DNA of 64,000 nt from positions 42,482,955-42,546,954 of the forward strand of contig CM063111.1 in the NCBI GenBank assembly GCA_031841125.1, read 5' to 3'. Positions 13,201 through 25,200 of the stretch are shown here, piece after piece (within the stretch, counting starts at the first letter, position 1; every line of letters starts with the position of its first letter). The notes beneath the pieces are model-generated. The model was not told the DNA's origin. It made no database searches and saw only the letters and a list, made by a program, of their open reading frames with translations. A program made the translations under genes and the position numbers. The DNA is from Acanthococcus lagerstroemiae (taxonomy: Eukaryota > Arthropoda > Insecta > Hemiptera > Eriococcidae).

Positions 13201-16200
13201 GTGAATTCAGCAACTTCTGAACTTACACAGCGAACCCGCACGAAACCTCCAACCATCAGATACTTTAAGTTCGAAGTTCGGGTCAAAACAGTGCCGAAAA
13301 TGAGTTTAGCGACATTTAAAACCTACAAATTGATGTCCGTAATGCACCTGATCATAAAAATCATCAACAGTTATCTCCTCCTCTCCACAATAGCTGCCAC
13401 AAATAGCATATTACGGTCAAGATTGAGCCGAATATGAGTTCAGTGACTTTCAAAACTTCTAAAAGAAGACATCCATAATACATACAGTTGCTGATAAATA
13501 TCATTAACCCAAAACCACCCCCCCCCTTCAGATACCACAAATTACACATTATAGTCAGAATATTATCGAAAATGAATTCGGCAACCTTTGAACCCTCGGA
13601 AATTCATATTTACAGTCCCCCCCCCCCCATAGATGCCACAATTCGCAAAATAAGGTCAAATGGTTAACAAAAATGAGTTCAACAATTCTCTAAACCGGTG
13701 AAACGACACCTATATTGTATTTTATGGGAACTCTGAACCGCCTCCCCTTCCAGGAGCCACAATTTTTAACTTACAGTCAAACCAATATCAAAATATCTAA
13801 ACCTAGAAAAATCCTTAAAAAAAAGAGCTTACAATGCAATATACTGTACATAAAAATACATTCATAATTTCTGATTGATCTATCGGTCTCATTTCTTTGC
13901 TTACATTATTTGGACGCTGTTAAGCAATAACCGCCCAAGCGACAAAATCTGTTTTTTGAGGAAACGTAATATTAAAAGTCAATGAATAATGCCGGTTTAC
14001 GGACATGGCGTCTACTGATAAGCATTTTTTCAACGTGGATACACATTTTTTTATCGGGGCCCAATTTAGGAAAAAAATGCTACTTTTTACACGTATTCCA
14101 ACGATACTAATAAGCTAGGGCTAGGAAAAATATGCTCCAAAAAAACGAAAATATGCTTAATATATTCCCCATTTGTGTCAAATTCTCAAATATGCTCGAA
14201 ATATGCTTTTGAAAATTTGCAATATGGGTATCAAATTACTGCTTATTTCAAGCTCATATCAGCCATCAACACCATAAACACCATCCAAATCAATTAAGGG
14301 AGTGAATTAGTGAATAGCTGCATAATTGAGAAAAGTTACCAGCATTGTTGCCTTCACCTAATTGCTTGGAGTGAAAATAGCCACCAAAAGGGCCTCTCTT
14401 CATCCAGGGCTCTCATTCTTCAATCTGTTTACAGCTTTCATGTCAAATTCAAATATATGAAATTATTTCCCCTTGGTGTTCAAATTGTAAACTCAGCTGA
14501 TATTCTCATGAAATTGACCAAATTAGTAATTCTGACTGAAATATTCTCAAAAGTGACATGAAATTGACTAAAATATGCAAAAATATGCATCTCTAAGTAA
14601 AATATGCCAAATTTAAAAAAAATATTCCCCTGTTCAGTTTTCTTAAAATTTCTTGTTCAGTCTGCATACCAAATATATCCCGGCTTAAAGCATATTTTTC
14701 CTAGCTCTACGTAATAACTCATTTTGTCAACAAATGTCGCTTAGGTCCCTTTCGCTTAACAGCGTCCATTTACACTCGTAAACTCCTACAATGAATTTCA
14801 TTTCCTGAATATTTTTGCGGAAAACCTCAAAAATTCTCAGTCTTAGAACTTTCTCATAGAACCCAAATATCTGTACAGCTAAGAATAAATCGTTCGGGTT
14901 GGCAGGATAGCGTTTACTGATGAGCTTTTTTCAACGTGAGTACTCAGTTTTGAATCGGGCCTAATTTTAAAAAATTCTACTTTTTACGTTCTTTCTAACG
15001 ATACTATTAACTCATTTTGTCAACAAATGTTGGTTGGTTCTGTTACGCTTAACAGCGTCCGAATGTATCACGTTACCAGTGTAACGATTTGTAGTATCGT
15101 AATAAAAGATTCATAATAGGTCTCCTGGTGAGATCAGATTAGTTCAGCCTGGCACGTCGTAACATTGGAGGCTCCAGGAATCACGCAGACGCGTGTTACT
15201 AACCATTCATCATCTCTCATATGACCTAGAAGAATCAAACGTGGGTCTCCGACACGAGAGTATAAGTAGTATTCTGTGCAACACTTTCTATGCGAGTAGT
15301 GCTGTTGCGTGTTTTGTTAACATAACCGACCGTCAAGTGTATGTTACAACCGCGCTTACACTAATGGCGTCAGAATAGGCACGAATCAATCGCGGAGCAG
15401 GGAGGCAGCTTACTCTCCCCGTAGGTATTTTTCTCCTAGCAGTTGGGAAAATTTACCATTTCAGTCAGGCGAGTTAGGAAAATCCAACAAGTTAAAAGTT
15501 TTTCTCTTTTTTTTTTGCTTTTTTTTTTTTTTGCTTTTTGCCTTTTTGCTTTGCTCTGATACTTGGGAATTGAGTTGGGAAAATCCAACAAGTCAACAAA
15601 AGGTGTTTCTTCTTTTGTCCTCTTATGCGTTGATACTTTGGAATTTTGAGTTGAGTCAGTTAAAAAAAGCCAACCGGTCAAAAAGTTTTGTTGTTGTTTT
15701 TTTTTTTTTTTTGCTTTGATACTTTGGGAATGTTGAGTCAAGTCAGTTGGGACCAAAGACGTTCATACTACTACACTAGGTACCTAACTTCCTATCCTGC
15801 CGTAGTAAAATAAAGCGTATCCAGACTTCGTACGAATGTTGCATAAGCGTTCGCCAGTCACCGGTATAGTCATTTTTCCCATTTAAAATAGATGGTGAAT
15901 TTCGCGTGGAGGTGCCGTCGTTCAAATTTAAAGAAAATAAGAAATTGAAGTCTAGCATGTTGGTTTTTTTTATATTTTCCTGCTCCCAAGATATGAATGC
16001 ATGGTCTGTCAAACTTTCAGATCGTTTTACCCAGGCAAAATGTAATAAGCGCGATTTAAAAATTACCAATTTCCCATTTAAAATGTATTGGAGCCGATTT
16101 TCTATACCGGTGACGTTAGCAGATGGGATACTAAAACGCGGGGTGGGTGAGAAGGGTTTATACTACTAGCAGGCTGAAGTTAGGTATCTAGTGTAGTAGT

Positions 16201-19200
16201 ATAAACGTCTTTGTTTGGGACGTCCACATTCCCCCTCCCCAGGAAAACTCTTCGGTAAAGTGGTATGAAACTTTGAGCCCCATGCTGAAAAAAAGTTTCT
16301 ATCCCAGCAAGTTGAGTTAATGAGCAAAAATTTTCGTGAATTTCATTTCTGAAATTTCTCAAGGCGCCTTTTCATCAAATTACTGAACGGTTTTTGAATT
16401 CTTACCTCGAGGGGGGGGGGTCCCGGGGCAGAAGTCCCCAGCTGCCTTTCGACGTACGTGGGCTGTGCTAATGACTAGCTAGCAGCTCAGGTTCAGTGCT
16501 CTCGCTCAGCATTTGAAATTAGAGAAATTTCATTGCGAATTTTTAATTAGGTACTTATTTAATTTATTCCGAATTTTTTTTTCGAAATGGATAGAACATG
16601 GAAAGATAACAAAGATTTACCGAACTGAATTTCCTGCATTTGACTCTAAAGGAGCCTACGAGTTTTAAAATTCTAAAATTTGAATGAAATTGTTGACGTG
16701 CACCTTTCAATTTCTGTAGATTCTTCAATTTTCGAGATAGACAGTAAGTGATGATAATATTTTTTGGGTTCTCTTCGAAGTAGCCGCAGTTCATAGCAAT
16801 CGCTAATAAAGCACGGCATTTTACACGATGAACTTTCATCCAAAAATTTTTAAATGTTGCCAAACTTTATGAAATTTTTCAAATTTAAATTGAATTTTGT
16901 TCGTAAAAACTTCTTTGGGACTTGTGGAAGTTAGCAAGAGATGATACACTCTTTTCTAATTTTACTCTCAACCCGAGCCCCGGAATTCGCCCTTTCGAGC
17001 ATTACTTCAGAGACGTCGGGGAAACTGTTACGGCTGTCTTTGCCCTCTTCTCGTCTTGCAAATGGAACAAATATTAGTGTTGCCCATCTCGAAAATTGAA
17101 GGAGCTACGAGACTTGAAAGTTGTGCATTTCAAAAATTATACAATTCGACTAAGTAAATCTTTTTTACCCTTTCAATGTATTAGCTATCTATGTTCCTTC
17201 GGTCTGAGAGGCTCGTCATCTCGTATCCTTGTAATAGTTCAGGATAATCTACAAAGTGGGGGGGGGGTAGTACGCCACGGTTCTGTAATATTTTAAAAAT
17301 CGTATTTGCGCACATTCCGTAGCGTTTATCATTTGAACTTTTGTGGGATCCCATACTACCGAAGCAGATTGCAGGGTGGGTGGGCTAAAGCATAATACAA
17401 GATCTATTTCGGTAAAATTCTCTAAGTTTCGTATTATAAATCCAACCATCTTTCGTGCCTTACTATCACTTCGTGTGCATTGTTATTGGAAGTTAATTTT
17501 GAGTCCATAAGGACACTGAAATCTTGTGTATCGGTTGTTGTTGGTTGTATGTTGCCCGCCATACTGTATTGGTATTTGATAGGGTTCTGTATTCGTGAGA
17601 ATGTCATAACGTAGCATTTTTAAAGTTAAATGGTAGTTTGTTCGAACATCCCCATCATACAGTTTCGTTCAGATCATCTTGTAATAATTACGAGTGGTTC
17701 GGTGTTTGTATTTTCTGAAAGTCTAAGGCTATTACAGTGGCGAATCCTGCTTTTTTTAAAGGTACATCTCCTAGTTTCAGCAGCACCTCTTCATTACACC
17801 TTCTCCCATAGACGGACCCGGGGAAGTTAACCCCCCCCCCTCCTTCGAACTTGATTTTTAAATTTAAAAATACGAACACCTCACTAGAGATATTTTTCAT
17901 TTAATATTAGTATTATCATTCATTTTTTTCTCTCAAACCCCCCCCCCCCCCATTGAGAAAATTTTGGATCCGCCTATGCCCCCTCACATTTTCTTTTTTC
18001 TCCTGAAAAAAATTGGAACAGGATTTTGATAGAGTAATTGCAGAAAATAAAAATTAGAATAATAAAGCAAGTGAATAATGATTATTATTATAAGAACCCA
18101 AAATTATTTATAAATAATAAAATCAATCAGTCTCTCGCTAAGCGCAACAAATTTAATTACTTTTTCGTAAAAACCTGACTTTCGTCAAATAAAAACGACA
18201 TGCGCACAGTAAACAACAGAACGCCAGGCAGTGGGAATCGCTCAACGCGGTGATGGACCTGTCCGGCGAAATACGCTACCATACACTCACCAGATATTCT
18301 TGTGTGCGTATGTGAAACCTGTTTTTAGGGTCGTCGTGTCCCTAAGGATACGAGTTATGCTGCCAGATATTCGGACTTCCCAGACCGATGGCGCGCTAGC
18401 ATCGGGCCTTCCTCCCTTTCCGCACTTCAGGAAATAGTGCCATAGAATTCTTATCAACGTTAGGATACACTGTACGTAAACAATGCCTAGCATCTCATGT
18501 AATCCTAACGTTGATAAGGTTCTGTTGAATCTTGGGAAGTCCGAATTGTGGAGATAGAACTTGTATTATTTCGTTCGCTCGTTCGTGTTGCTTCGTTTTT
18601 GACTGCGTGTTCGTTTTGCCTGTGTGCGGTGCTCGCTCGCCCGCGTTGCGTCTCGCATTTATGCTTTTCGACTGCGGGTCTGTTTGGACTTGGAATATTT
18701 TTCGAGATATTTTACTCAAAGAAAAAACGACAAAGTATAATAATATTTTTGGACTTGGAAAATTTTTAGAGATATTTTACTCGAAAAAACGACGTAGTAC
18801 CAAGACACAAACGGAAGTACGAGAATATTTTCGGACTTGGAATATTTTCCAGGATATTTTCCTTGAAAAAATGACTGAGTACAAGAATATTTTTGAACTT
18901 GGAATATTTTTCAAGATATTTTACTAAAAAAAAAAAAACACGACAATATTCTTTTCGTGTATCTGTGCTTGAAAGAACGACCAAATGAAATAATATAGGT
19001 ACTTTATTTATATGTAGTTGTTTTGTTGTAAGTTAGTAAATTTCAAAAAAAATATTATAATCCAAAGCTACTGTATTAAGAATATGTTCAAAGTCCAATT
19101 ATATTTCCAAACTTAGTTCTTTTTTCAACTGAAATCTTGAGAATTGAAGTGAGAAATGAGAATATTTCCAATAATTTCAGTTGAAAAAAGAACTAAGTTT

Positions 19201-22200
19201 GGAAATATAATTGGACTTTGAACATATTCTTAATACAGTAGCTTTGGATTATAATATTTTTTTGAAATTTACTAACTACAACAAAACAACCACATATAAA
19301 TACAGTACCTATATTATTTCATTTGGTCGTTCTTTCAAGCACAGATACATGAAAAGAATATTGTCGTTTTTTCTTTTAGTAAAATATCTTGAAAAATATT
19401 CCAAGTCCAAAAATATTCTTGTACTTAGTTGTTTTTTTGAGTAAAAGATCTTGAAAAATATTCCAAGTCCTGAAACATTCTCATACTCTGTCATTTTTTC
19501 AAGGAAAATATTCCAAGTCCGAAAATATTCTGGTACTTCCGTTCGTGTCTTGGTACTACGTCGTTTTTTCGAGAAAAATATCTCAAAGAATTTTCCAAGT
19601 CCAAGTATATTACTATACTTTGTCGTTTTTTCCAGGGATGGAAAACAAAACCGTTTTTTTTTTTCATTTTGTTATTTCGTTTCAATATTTTTGACAAAAA
19701 TCAATCGTTATTTCGTAATTTCGTTTCATTTGTTTGCCATCCCTGCTATTTACTAAACTCACCCTGACTCAACTCACCCGGGAAAAGAAATGAAATTTCG
19801 ATTACAGTAGGCTCGGCTACTAGTACCCGGCCCTAGAAAGTGGTTGCAATAGGCTCGGCTACTAGTAGCCGATCCTAAAAATCACAAATCAGAAAACTAG
19901 GGATGGCAAACGAAACGTTTTGTTTTGTTTTTTTTTTTCGTTTTGTTATTTCGTTTTAATATTTTAGACAAAAATCAATCGTTATTTCGTTTCGTTTCGT
20001 TTGCCATCCCTGGTTTTTTCTTTGAGTAAAATATCTCGAAAAATACTCGAAGTCCAAACAGACCCGCAGTCGAAAAGCATAAATGCGAGACGCAACGCGA
20101 GCGAGCGAGCGAGCACCACACACAGGCAAACAAACACGCAGTCAAAAACGAAGCAACACGAATGAGCGAACAAAATAATACAAGTCGGACTTCCCAGACC
20201 GGTGGCGCGCTAGCATCGGGCCTTCCTCCCTTTCCGCACTTCAGAAAATAGTGCCACAGAATTCTTATCAACGTTAGGATACACTGTACGTAAACAATGC
20301 CTAGCATCTCATGTAATCCTAACGTTGATAAGGTTCTGTTGAATCTTGGGAAGTTCGAATATCTGGTAGCATACTCGTTTCGTCTAGACCCTATTGCGAT
20401 CGCTTTTTTTTTTTTTTTTTTTAATTCAAGTTGTTTAGTATTCAGACGTTATGGCGATTCTGTTGTAGTTCGTAGTTTTGTAGGATGTTTATTATTGATG
20501 AATATAGAGTGCGTTAATGTTTAGCAGAATTCAGACGATAGGAATTGCAGCATTTGCCGACCCTAGTCGTGCAGCATTGCTGCTTGTTTATATGTATATC
20601 CTAGTCAATCTCTTTTTTCGTAGATGTACTCGCGCTGACGATACCTTTTGAGAAGCGGGTACAGGAAATTTCGACATGTAGGATGCGCTGCGTAGTGACA
20701 ACGCAGTAGGAAAAAGACGAAAATTTTTGCAGAAATTAATGCGAAAAAATAGAATTTTGATACCTGTACAAAATTATAAAATTTCTCTTTTTCTCTCAAT
20801 TTTCTTGGTACATCGCCGAGTGACTAGATGTACCGAAAAATTCGCCACTGGGCTATTAGCCTTAGTGCTTGTTTATCTGCGCGGTATCACCAATCAATTC
20901 AAGATTATTTGATCCTTGTAGAATATCCCGAGGAACGGAACACTTTAGCTGTATGATTTTTGTAATCAGTATACGTATACAATATTTCTTCAACGCCTAT
21001 TTAGGAAGTGCCGAATTACATAGGAGCTGTGAGTGGGGGAAATATCGAATTGGTTCCCGAGACGATGATGAATTGGTTCCCAAGAATGAAAAGGTACTTG
21101 ACGAGTTGGTTCCCACAGCAATACTGAATTGGTTTTTCATTTTCCTTCCCATTTTACTGAGACTGAAGACTTCTACATGAAGCAGTAGGCATGGTTTAAA
21201 ATGAATTACCGAAGGTAAGCTATGGTATATCAACTTCGGGTGCTTCAGGCTTCAAAATTATAATCTGGGAGGAATTTACAAGAAACGTGCTTCACGAAAT
21301 CCAAATGTGTTATTATAGTGTTGGAGGCTAGTTTATTAATTTCGGCCTGAATAAATTGCCCTTTCGCACTTATTTTCTTCCTCCCCATTGATGTCGTATG
21401 TCGTACGAAGTTTAATGTAACTTTCCACTTGGATTTCTGTCAGTGTGTCAGCCAAATGAAAAATGTTAGGATGTGACGAATTGAAACATTCATCGAGTTG
21501 ATTGTGAAAATATTCGGAGCAATTTGTCGTGCGCTATCGACTGGGTGTACATGTGCCCACAGATGAGATACAGTGTAATCGGGAACCAACTCGATACTGA
21601 AAAATATCTCGGGAACCAATTCGTTACCTACCCTTTTTTATCTTGAGAACCAACTCGGACATTTCGGAACCAATTTGTTATCGTCCGTGCGTGGCAGGGA
21701 GGTAATAAGGGCATTTCCATTCAGGTGATGAAAAAAATTGTACTCTCGTCGAGAGGCTTCTATTTGCTCTAAAACTCTGAACACTGCATCCTACTTCGCA
21801 CTAGATTCGCACCTGCTTTTTAAGTGCGAACAAAATATATTCCACTCGTGTTTCCCCAAAACCTCCCTCAACAATCGTTGCAATCGAGCCTCCAAAAATG
21901 GCGTAGTATTGAACATATCGTGGGTGCTGTACCACAGTCGATAGTAGTCTTTACTACGTAAATGTATCAGTTGTCGCAGCAGACTCACAGACGCGGTGTC
22001 ACTCTCAGCCGCGGACGCGTCGTCGTCGGGCTCCTGGTCTGCCTCGTTGACTTTTCGATCCTCGCCCTCGGTCTGCGTGTTCGCGTTCAAAGCGGCTAGC
22101 TCGTCTTTTCGAAAATGCTCTAAATCTAATTCGTTTTCGTCCAGCTTTTTCGGCCCCAGCCACTGCGGCAAATCGGCGTTCATGCCCGGTATCTGCTCGT

Positions 22201-25200
22201 ACCTCCAATCCGTATTGCTCGTGTACACGTTTCTGTCTCGTTCGTCGACGCTCGCCGCTCTCTCGCGTTGGTCATCGCCATCTCTCAACTGTTCCAGCTT
22301 CTGCTCGTTCAGCCAGTCCTCTATGTCGGGCGGCATCCAGTGGCCCAAATGCAGCAGTCGCACGGCGGCGTCGTATTTGCTCGACTGGTCTTGCCCGAAA
22401 CCTCGTATTTGTGGTGGCGCCTTTTCATCCTGCAGCAGCACCCCGTCCCGCTCCGGAACGAAACTGTAAACCGAATCGCCGTCGACGCTCTCTTGCGCGT
22501 CGTCCTCGCAATCGGCCCTTTCAGCCGACGACGCGGCCGGCGCTACAAACTGCGGCGCCGAATCGCGCATTAGCTTTGCGAATTTCGCTTTTATATGGTC
22601 CGGGTTAACGTGCAGTTTCTCGTACAGCCATTTGTTCGCTTCGATGCGACGTATCCGGGCCTCGTAAAAGCCTCTGAGGAAAGCCTTTCGGTAGCGCTCA
22701 ATTTTGCCAGCTATTTTGCTTGTTTCGTAATTGGGGTCGTCGGTCAGCCGCAGTTCGTGTTTGTGCGCGACGGCGGCGTATGCGCGATCGAATTCGCGTC
22801 GCCGCCATTCCTGGTGCAGCGAGTCGGTGTCGGCGGCTGTGGCCGAGGACACTGCGTCCGCGTGCGGCGCGTACGTGCTTTGGCTCCATATCGATTTGGT
22901 CGAACCGTCTGCGAACGGCTCTCCGAATGGTCTGGTTTTGTTGACCCACTGGCGTACCGCCTCGGCGTGAACGCGTGCGTCGTACCTTGGAGCGCGCCTG
23001 TTCTCTACATGGTCAGCGGTGCGCTTCTCCGTGAGGATGGTTTGTTCCGACTCGGCGAAACGTCTAGAGGCAAATTTCTCGCGGAAGGGTGTCGCCATGT
23101 TGTATTCTACTTCGAGGTGAACATCGCCGAAGATAGATAGTAAACGGGGTTCAAGTATTGCTAGGTATTTTGTAAAGAAAGAAAGAAAGAGAAAACAAAA
23201 AGAACAAGTAGAGATGACTGCTGCCGGCGTAAATAGAGTTCGAATACCACAGACATACTACGCCGTCATTTTAATCCTTACTTTTTCCGGTAACAAGCAA
23301 ACGTGTCACGGAATATCATGCATCGTGCCTGCGATCATGAACGACGATCACGGGGAATGAAAGGATAAAAATGGCGGCTTAGCATACTCATGCTTACAGT
23401 ACCTTGGCATGGTTTGATGGAACTTTCAGTCCCTGGGATTGAAGAAGTATGAGTAGGGATTTCAAAAATACGTTCTGTTTTTTTTTTTTTGGCTATCGCA
23501 GTAGATAGAGAATATCCCTGTTATTTTTGCACTTCATAGAATTTCAAGATGAATGAGCCGCAATTGATCCAGAGGAGTGTTGGAAGAACACAAAAATCAT
23601 CGTTCCATTCCCGTTTGTTCTTCTCTAACTGCATGTTTCTCATTCATGTTTTTTGTTCTTCTGACCTTAAAATTACCAACGTTCTGGTTCTCGTTCTGAG
23701 AACAAGAACATGCCGTTTTTCTTTTCTTCCTTGTTCGTTCTTCCAACACCCGAGTACTGCAGGTTGATTTTCTAATGAAAAGAATTTATAATTGCTGGTT
23801 TTAGGCCTTCAAAATTTTACTTTTGTGCCAGCTGCTAAAGTTTTGGAAGAACGCAAAAATCATCTCGTTCTCGTTCGTTCTTCTCTAACTGCATGCTTTT
23901 CGTTCGTGCTCCTCGTTCTCCTTACCCTATAATTACCAACGTTTCCGTTCTCTTTTTTGTTCCCAATCTGGTCCTGTTCCCGTTCCCGTTCTCATTCTCA
24001 ACCACATCTAGGGCTCTATAGTTTCACCTGGGTATACTAAGCCACCATTTTGGTTCATACTGCGCCCGTCGATGCCGAATTGACTACGCGTTACGCTCCG
24101 CATAGTCGGATTCGGCATCCACGGGCGCAGTATGAACCAAAATGGCGGCTTAGTATACCCAGGTGAAACTATAGAGCCCTACCACATCATGTTCTTGTTT
24201 GTTCTCGTTCTGAGCACGAGAACTGAGAACATGCCGTTTTTCTAATTGTTCTCGTTCATTCTTCTACTCGTTCTCGTTCGTTCTTCTAACACTGATCCAG
24301 AGATGGGCATAATCTGATCTTAATATGATCTTTTTTTCGCAGTCTTTGATCTGATCTAGATCATTTTAAAAATCCGGTGATTTTGGATCTTTAGATCACA
24401 ATTTTTATGTACTTAAAAAATATCAAAGATCAGATTATTGTTTTTCCTCTTCAAAAGAGTACAGACAGCTTCTGTGATTAACATGACTCCTGTCCAGTGG
24501 CGGATCCAGGGGGGGGAGGGCTAAAGCCCCCCCCCCAAAAAAATAATAATATTTTCACTCGCTTTTCCACTTATTTTAGCCACCGATGTTTTTAATGACA
24601 GTAGCGCTCATACAGCACAGTTCGTGAATACATATCGCGTTATCAATGAATCAACATTATCACTTATCAACAATCATGCATTCATGCTTAAAATTTTGTT
24701 TGCTCTTTTTTTCTCCAACATTTAGCCCCTCCCCCCCCCCAAGTGTAATCCTGGATCCGCCACTGCTCCTGTCGACTTCTATATTTTTTGTTCTAAGAAA
24801 AGGGCTTTAGTGTCAAGGCAGGGACTGAAAGCTAGTCAAAAGACAATGATTTTCATGAAAACCGAAAGCCAAAAGCCAAAGGTCAAAATCTCAAAATAAA
24901 ATGAAAAGTTGAAAGTCAAAAGCAAAATAATAATTTTTTGGTTTTTTAAAAATAATTAATAAAAATTATTTACATAAATTTTTAATTTTTTTATTATTTA
25001 TTAATTAATAATTTAATTATTAATTTTATTAATATATATTTAAATTTATATTTAATTTCCCATTTTAAAAAAATAAAATAATTTAAAATTTTTTTATTCC
25101 AATTTAATAAAATTTATTACTTTTTTAAAAACTGTAAAAATCCAAAAGACTTATTTGCAAAAAAATTATTTATGCACTAAATAAATAAATAAACAACAAC

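Larger units (their letters stand above)
18327..20392. mobile_element. Foldback element, arms about 0.8 kb
   Basis: The left arm (18327-19135) and right arm (19174-20392) are inverted copies around a 38-bp centre; near the centre the match is almost exact (ttcttttttcaactgaaat against its complement). The right arm is longer only because of a 380-bp insertion plus its 8-bp duplication. The arms hold loose repeats of ggacttggaatatttttcaa and gatattttactc. Each carries a 172-bp module (18372-18543 and 20186-20357). No transposase frame is present. Confidence 0.85.

Noticed and set aside
15064..15435. Complete LTR retrotransposon
   Set aside because: Only an LTR-end-like and primer-site-like sequence is visible; there is no second LTR and no gag or pol, so it is kept only as a low-confidence remnant.
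18532..18927. Open frames inside the foldback arms
   Set aside because: Frames follow the repeated ggacttggaatattttt words and appear mirrored in the other arm; no transposase motif.
21996..23140. Plus-strand and alternative minus-strand frames over the nested gene
   Set aside because: These are shadows of the 435-codon minus-strand frame caused by high GC content and few stop codons.
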